NCBI GenBank assembly: GCA_902168205.1
Contig: CABHOK010000003.1
Location: 2,206,193 to 2,270,192 of the forward strand
Length of the DNA: 64,000 nt
Source of the DNA: an uncultured Chitinophaga sp.
GTDB taxonomy: Bacteria; Bacteroidota; Bacteroidia; Cytophagales; Cyclobacteriaceae
Reading direction: 5' to 3'
The notes beneath the pieces were generated by a model that saw only the letters and a program-made list of their open reading frames with translations, ran no database searches and had not been told where the DNA came from. Of the stretch, positions 62,494 through 64,000 are shown piece after piece; position 1 is the first letter of the stretch; each line of letters opens with the position of its first letter. Position numbers and translations under genes: made by a program.

Positions 62494-63912
62494 TTACGGA
62501 AGGTCAGGATATACAAGCCAATTATAGCGATCACGTAGTTCTTTCAACTTGAGAATGGATGAAGGTGACGGAGGTCCAACAAGTTCCTCGGACACATCGA
62601 TCCATGACTTCTGCAGAAGAAACCTGCCGTCCCGCTCATTATGCCTTGACGCGTTGACGTAAATGTTATTTACAATGGCATCCACGTCCGAAGTTGTGAA
62701 AAGATTGGGCCCCGTGATGCCTATTGACCGGATATGGTTTACATCGGGAAGGAGCAGGTCTTCTTGATTGGCAATGTTAAATACACCTACCGACTCCAGC
62801 TTCTTGTTATATCGAAGATCAATTACCTTCGGACCTCGCGGTGTGATGCCAAAATTTATACTGGAAAGTTCTGTGAGGCCCTGAAAGTTGATTTTGTCCA
62901 CAACAGCAGTTTCATATAGCAACGTAAAACTGGTTATTTTGTCCAATTCCCCGGTTACTGAAATACGAAATGTACCAGCTTCTGTATAGGAATGGATAAG
63001 CTCATCCCATGGACTTCCTTCCGGCTTTGTTTGGAATGCTGTGAATGTTCCATCTCCCCAATCGACCTGCAGCACCCCGCTTCCATTTAGCCGCAAAGAA
63101 ATTTCCCGCGGAACACTTACATAGGTCTCCATCGTAAATGCGGGTACAAGTCGCACCATTAATGGGTGACCATCGAGCTCTTCGATAAGTTCCTGGTAAT
63201 TAAATATCCTGACATAAGGGTTATAGCCGTTTTTCATAACAATTAATTTATAGCTATAGTGAATGCTACCGCTGAACGCTATCAAATTTACCTTGGCGTC
63301 CAAGGGATAGGTTTTTAGCGTATCGGTTTCGTTAACGATATAGGCAATCGCGTTAGCTAACATTTCTTTTTCATCGATAAGTGTAAATACGGAAATCCAT
63401 AATGGATTTACCACATGGAGCGTGAAGGAAGCATAACCGAAATCTTCAGGAACCTGTTGGTCCACGGCTATTACATCCAGCGCTATATTTGTTACGTGAC
63501 CTTTCCGGACATTTATTGTATAAGGTAAAGGATGATTTACCGCAGGGGCAAGCCGCGTCCCCGATTTAGGAACTGCGTATAGGATTGTAGTTGAGTCCTT
63601 GATTAACAGAAAGTCTGTAACTTTATAATTGCCCGGCAGTAACTCAATGGGTTGTGTTAAGTAAAAATCTCCCATCTGCAGCAAGTTGACTTTTTTGTTC
63701 ACAAATATCGGATCACCAGCGTCCGTTGTTAATGTCAACAATACCGCGGTTGGAATTTCATCGGATCGAACGCGTCCACCAGATTCGTTTGTAACGATTT
63801 GCGAACAACTGAACTGAACCTTTTCGGGTGACACAGTGATGCTCTCATCGGTGCATTGTACAAGGATTCCATTTATCAGAATCATGATTGCGCATTGGAT
63901 ACTTATTCGCAT
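62494..63912 (-). CDS. hypothetical lipoprotein with PKD-like and leucine-rich-like regions
   Basis: 472 residues from ATG 63912 (MRISIQCAIMILINGILVQC), a leader whose Cys20 could be lipidated. The frame runs on to 63972, but those codons come from adapter sequence (start MCIRDR). The N-terminal half consists of beta domains (YKVTDFLLIKDSTTILYAVP, GHVTNIALDVIAVDQQVPED). Near residue 300 a PKD-like element appears (LQVDWGDGTFTAFQ). A region with LRR-like spacing follows (GLTELSSINFGI, VIDLRYNKKLESVGVFNI). It is probably a surface protein. No family is named. Confidence 0.68.
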   Translation of the reverse strand: MRISIQCAIMILINGILVQCTDESITVSPEKVQFSCSQIVTNESGGRVRSDEIPTAVLLTLTTDAGDPIFVNKKVNLLQMGDFYLTQPIELLPGNYKVTDFLLIKDSTTILYAVPKSGTRLAPAVNHPLPYTINVRKGHVTNIALDVIAVDQQVPEDFGYASFTLHVVNPLWISVFTLIDEKEMLANAIAYIVNETDTLKTYPLDAKVNLIAFSGSIHYSYKLIVMKNGYNPYVRIFNYQELIEELDGHPLMVRLVPAFTMETYVSVPREISLRLNGSGVLQVDWGDGTFTAFQTKPEGSPWDELIHSYTEAGTFRISVTGELDKITSFTLLYETAVVDKINFQGLTELSSINFGITPRGPKVIDLRYNKKLESVGVFNIANQEDLLLPDVNHIRSIGITGPNLFTTSDVDAIVNNIYVNASRHNERDGRFLLQKSWIDVSEELVGPPSPSSILKLKELRDRYNWLVYPDLP

Positions 63913-63955
63913 AATCGATGGGGTTAGGCTTGAAAGTGTATTGTGGTATATATAT

Positions 63956-64000
63956 CTGTCTCTTATACACATCTGACGCTGCCGACGAATAGAGAGGTGT
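63956..64000. other. Nextera sequencing adapter with i5 index (not genomic)
   Basis: 63956-63974 is CTGTCTCTTATACACATCT, the Tn5 mosaic end used in Nextera libraries. 63975-63988 is GACGCTGCCGACGA, the read-1 adapter complement. 63989-63996 (ATAGAGAG) is the reverse complement of i5 index S502 (CTCTCTAT). GTGT begins the P5 arm. Genomic sequence therefore ends at or before 63955. Confidence 0.97.

Noticed and set aside
62271..62552. 93-codon plus-strand frame
   Set aside because: It overlaps the end of the lipoprotein gene and shows no protein-like features.
63913..63972. upstream start (MCIRDR...) for the last gene
   Set aside because: Its first codons lie in the sequencing adapter; ATG 63912 with a leader peptide is used instead.

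Overview
The window reads as a chromosomal contig end from a member of the Bacteroidota, most likely order Cytophagales (Chryseolinea/Ohtaekwangia-like; inference). The lineage evidence is a type IX secretion C-terminal domain, a TTTG-N19-TATCTTTG promoter in front of a tRNA, LytS/LytTR two-component genes, OmpA with PD40 repeats, DUF2911 proteins, GMC plus gluconate-dehydrogenase-subunit-3 pairs and many Rcp1-type response regulators. The last 45 bases are not genomic. They are a Nextera sequencing adapter with an i5 index, so the window ends at a contig end.

1-33 kb is dense and intact. It opens with the tail of an ABC-F ATPase. Next come a GMC oxidoreductase pair (0.3-2.7 kb), a divergent gamma-glutamyltransferase-like protein, and a run of small orphan genes (4.9-7.7 kb) that includes an HTH regulator and an acyl-carrier-protein-like protein whose two halves look circularly permuted. 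After these are a mercaptopyruvate sulfurtransferase, a GH20 hexosaminidase with a PA14-like tail, DinB, NPP phosphodiesterase, aldo-keto reductase, amidohydrolase, thioesterase, DUF2911, 3-methyladenine glycosylase and OmpA genes. Two sets of two-component genes lie at 22.6-26.1 kb, followed by a canonical gamma-glutamyltransferase and a TetR regulator. A striking locus at 29.2-33.1 kb has two paralogous TPR-caspase proteins flanking an outer-membrane beta-barrel protein. Dps follows it.

At 34.0 kb a tRNA-Asp is followed by a tyrosine-recombinase pseudogene. From there to the end the character changes. There is a GreA-like factor with a GH13 stub, a second DUF2911 protein, and a stress/slow-growth gene set: YtxH, baeRF-like, DUF302, a P-loop kinase with an APH-like kinase, zinc alcohol dehydrogenase, universal stress proteins, BON, a polymer-forming cytoskeletal-like protein, CDP-alcohol phosphatidyltransferase, a PAS histidine kinase with its regulator, CHAD, a MacAB/Lol-like ABC exporter, DUF4136, CheB and CheY. 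Many genes here are broken by single-base frameshifts or nonsense codons: the integrase, UspA, BON, bactofilin-like, response regulator and CheB genes, plus a response-regulator/FtsH chimera. No comparable lesion is visible in the first 33 kb. The simplest reading is an island inserted beside tRNA-Asp and now decaying. Base errors in the assembly are the competing explanation.

Dispersed non-coding repeats sit in several spacers (2.7-3.0, 9.9-10.1, 12.6-12.9 and 26.2-26.4 kb). The pentamers TATAC/GTATA look unusually common throughout, including inside genes.
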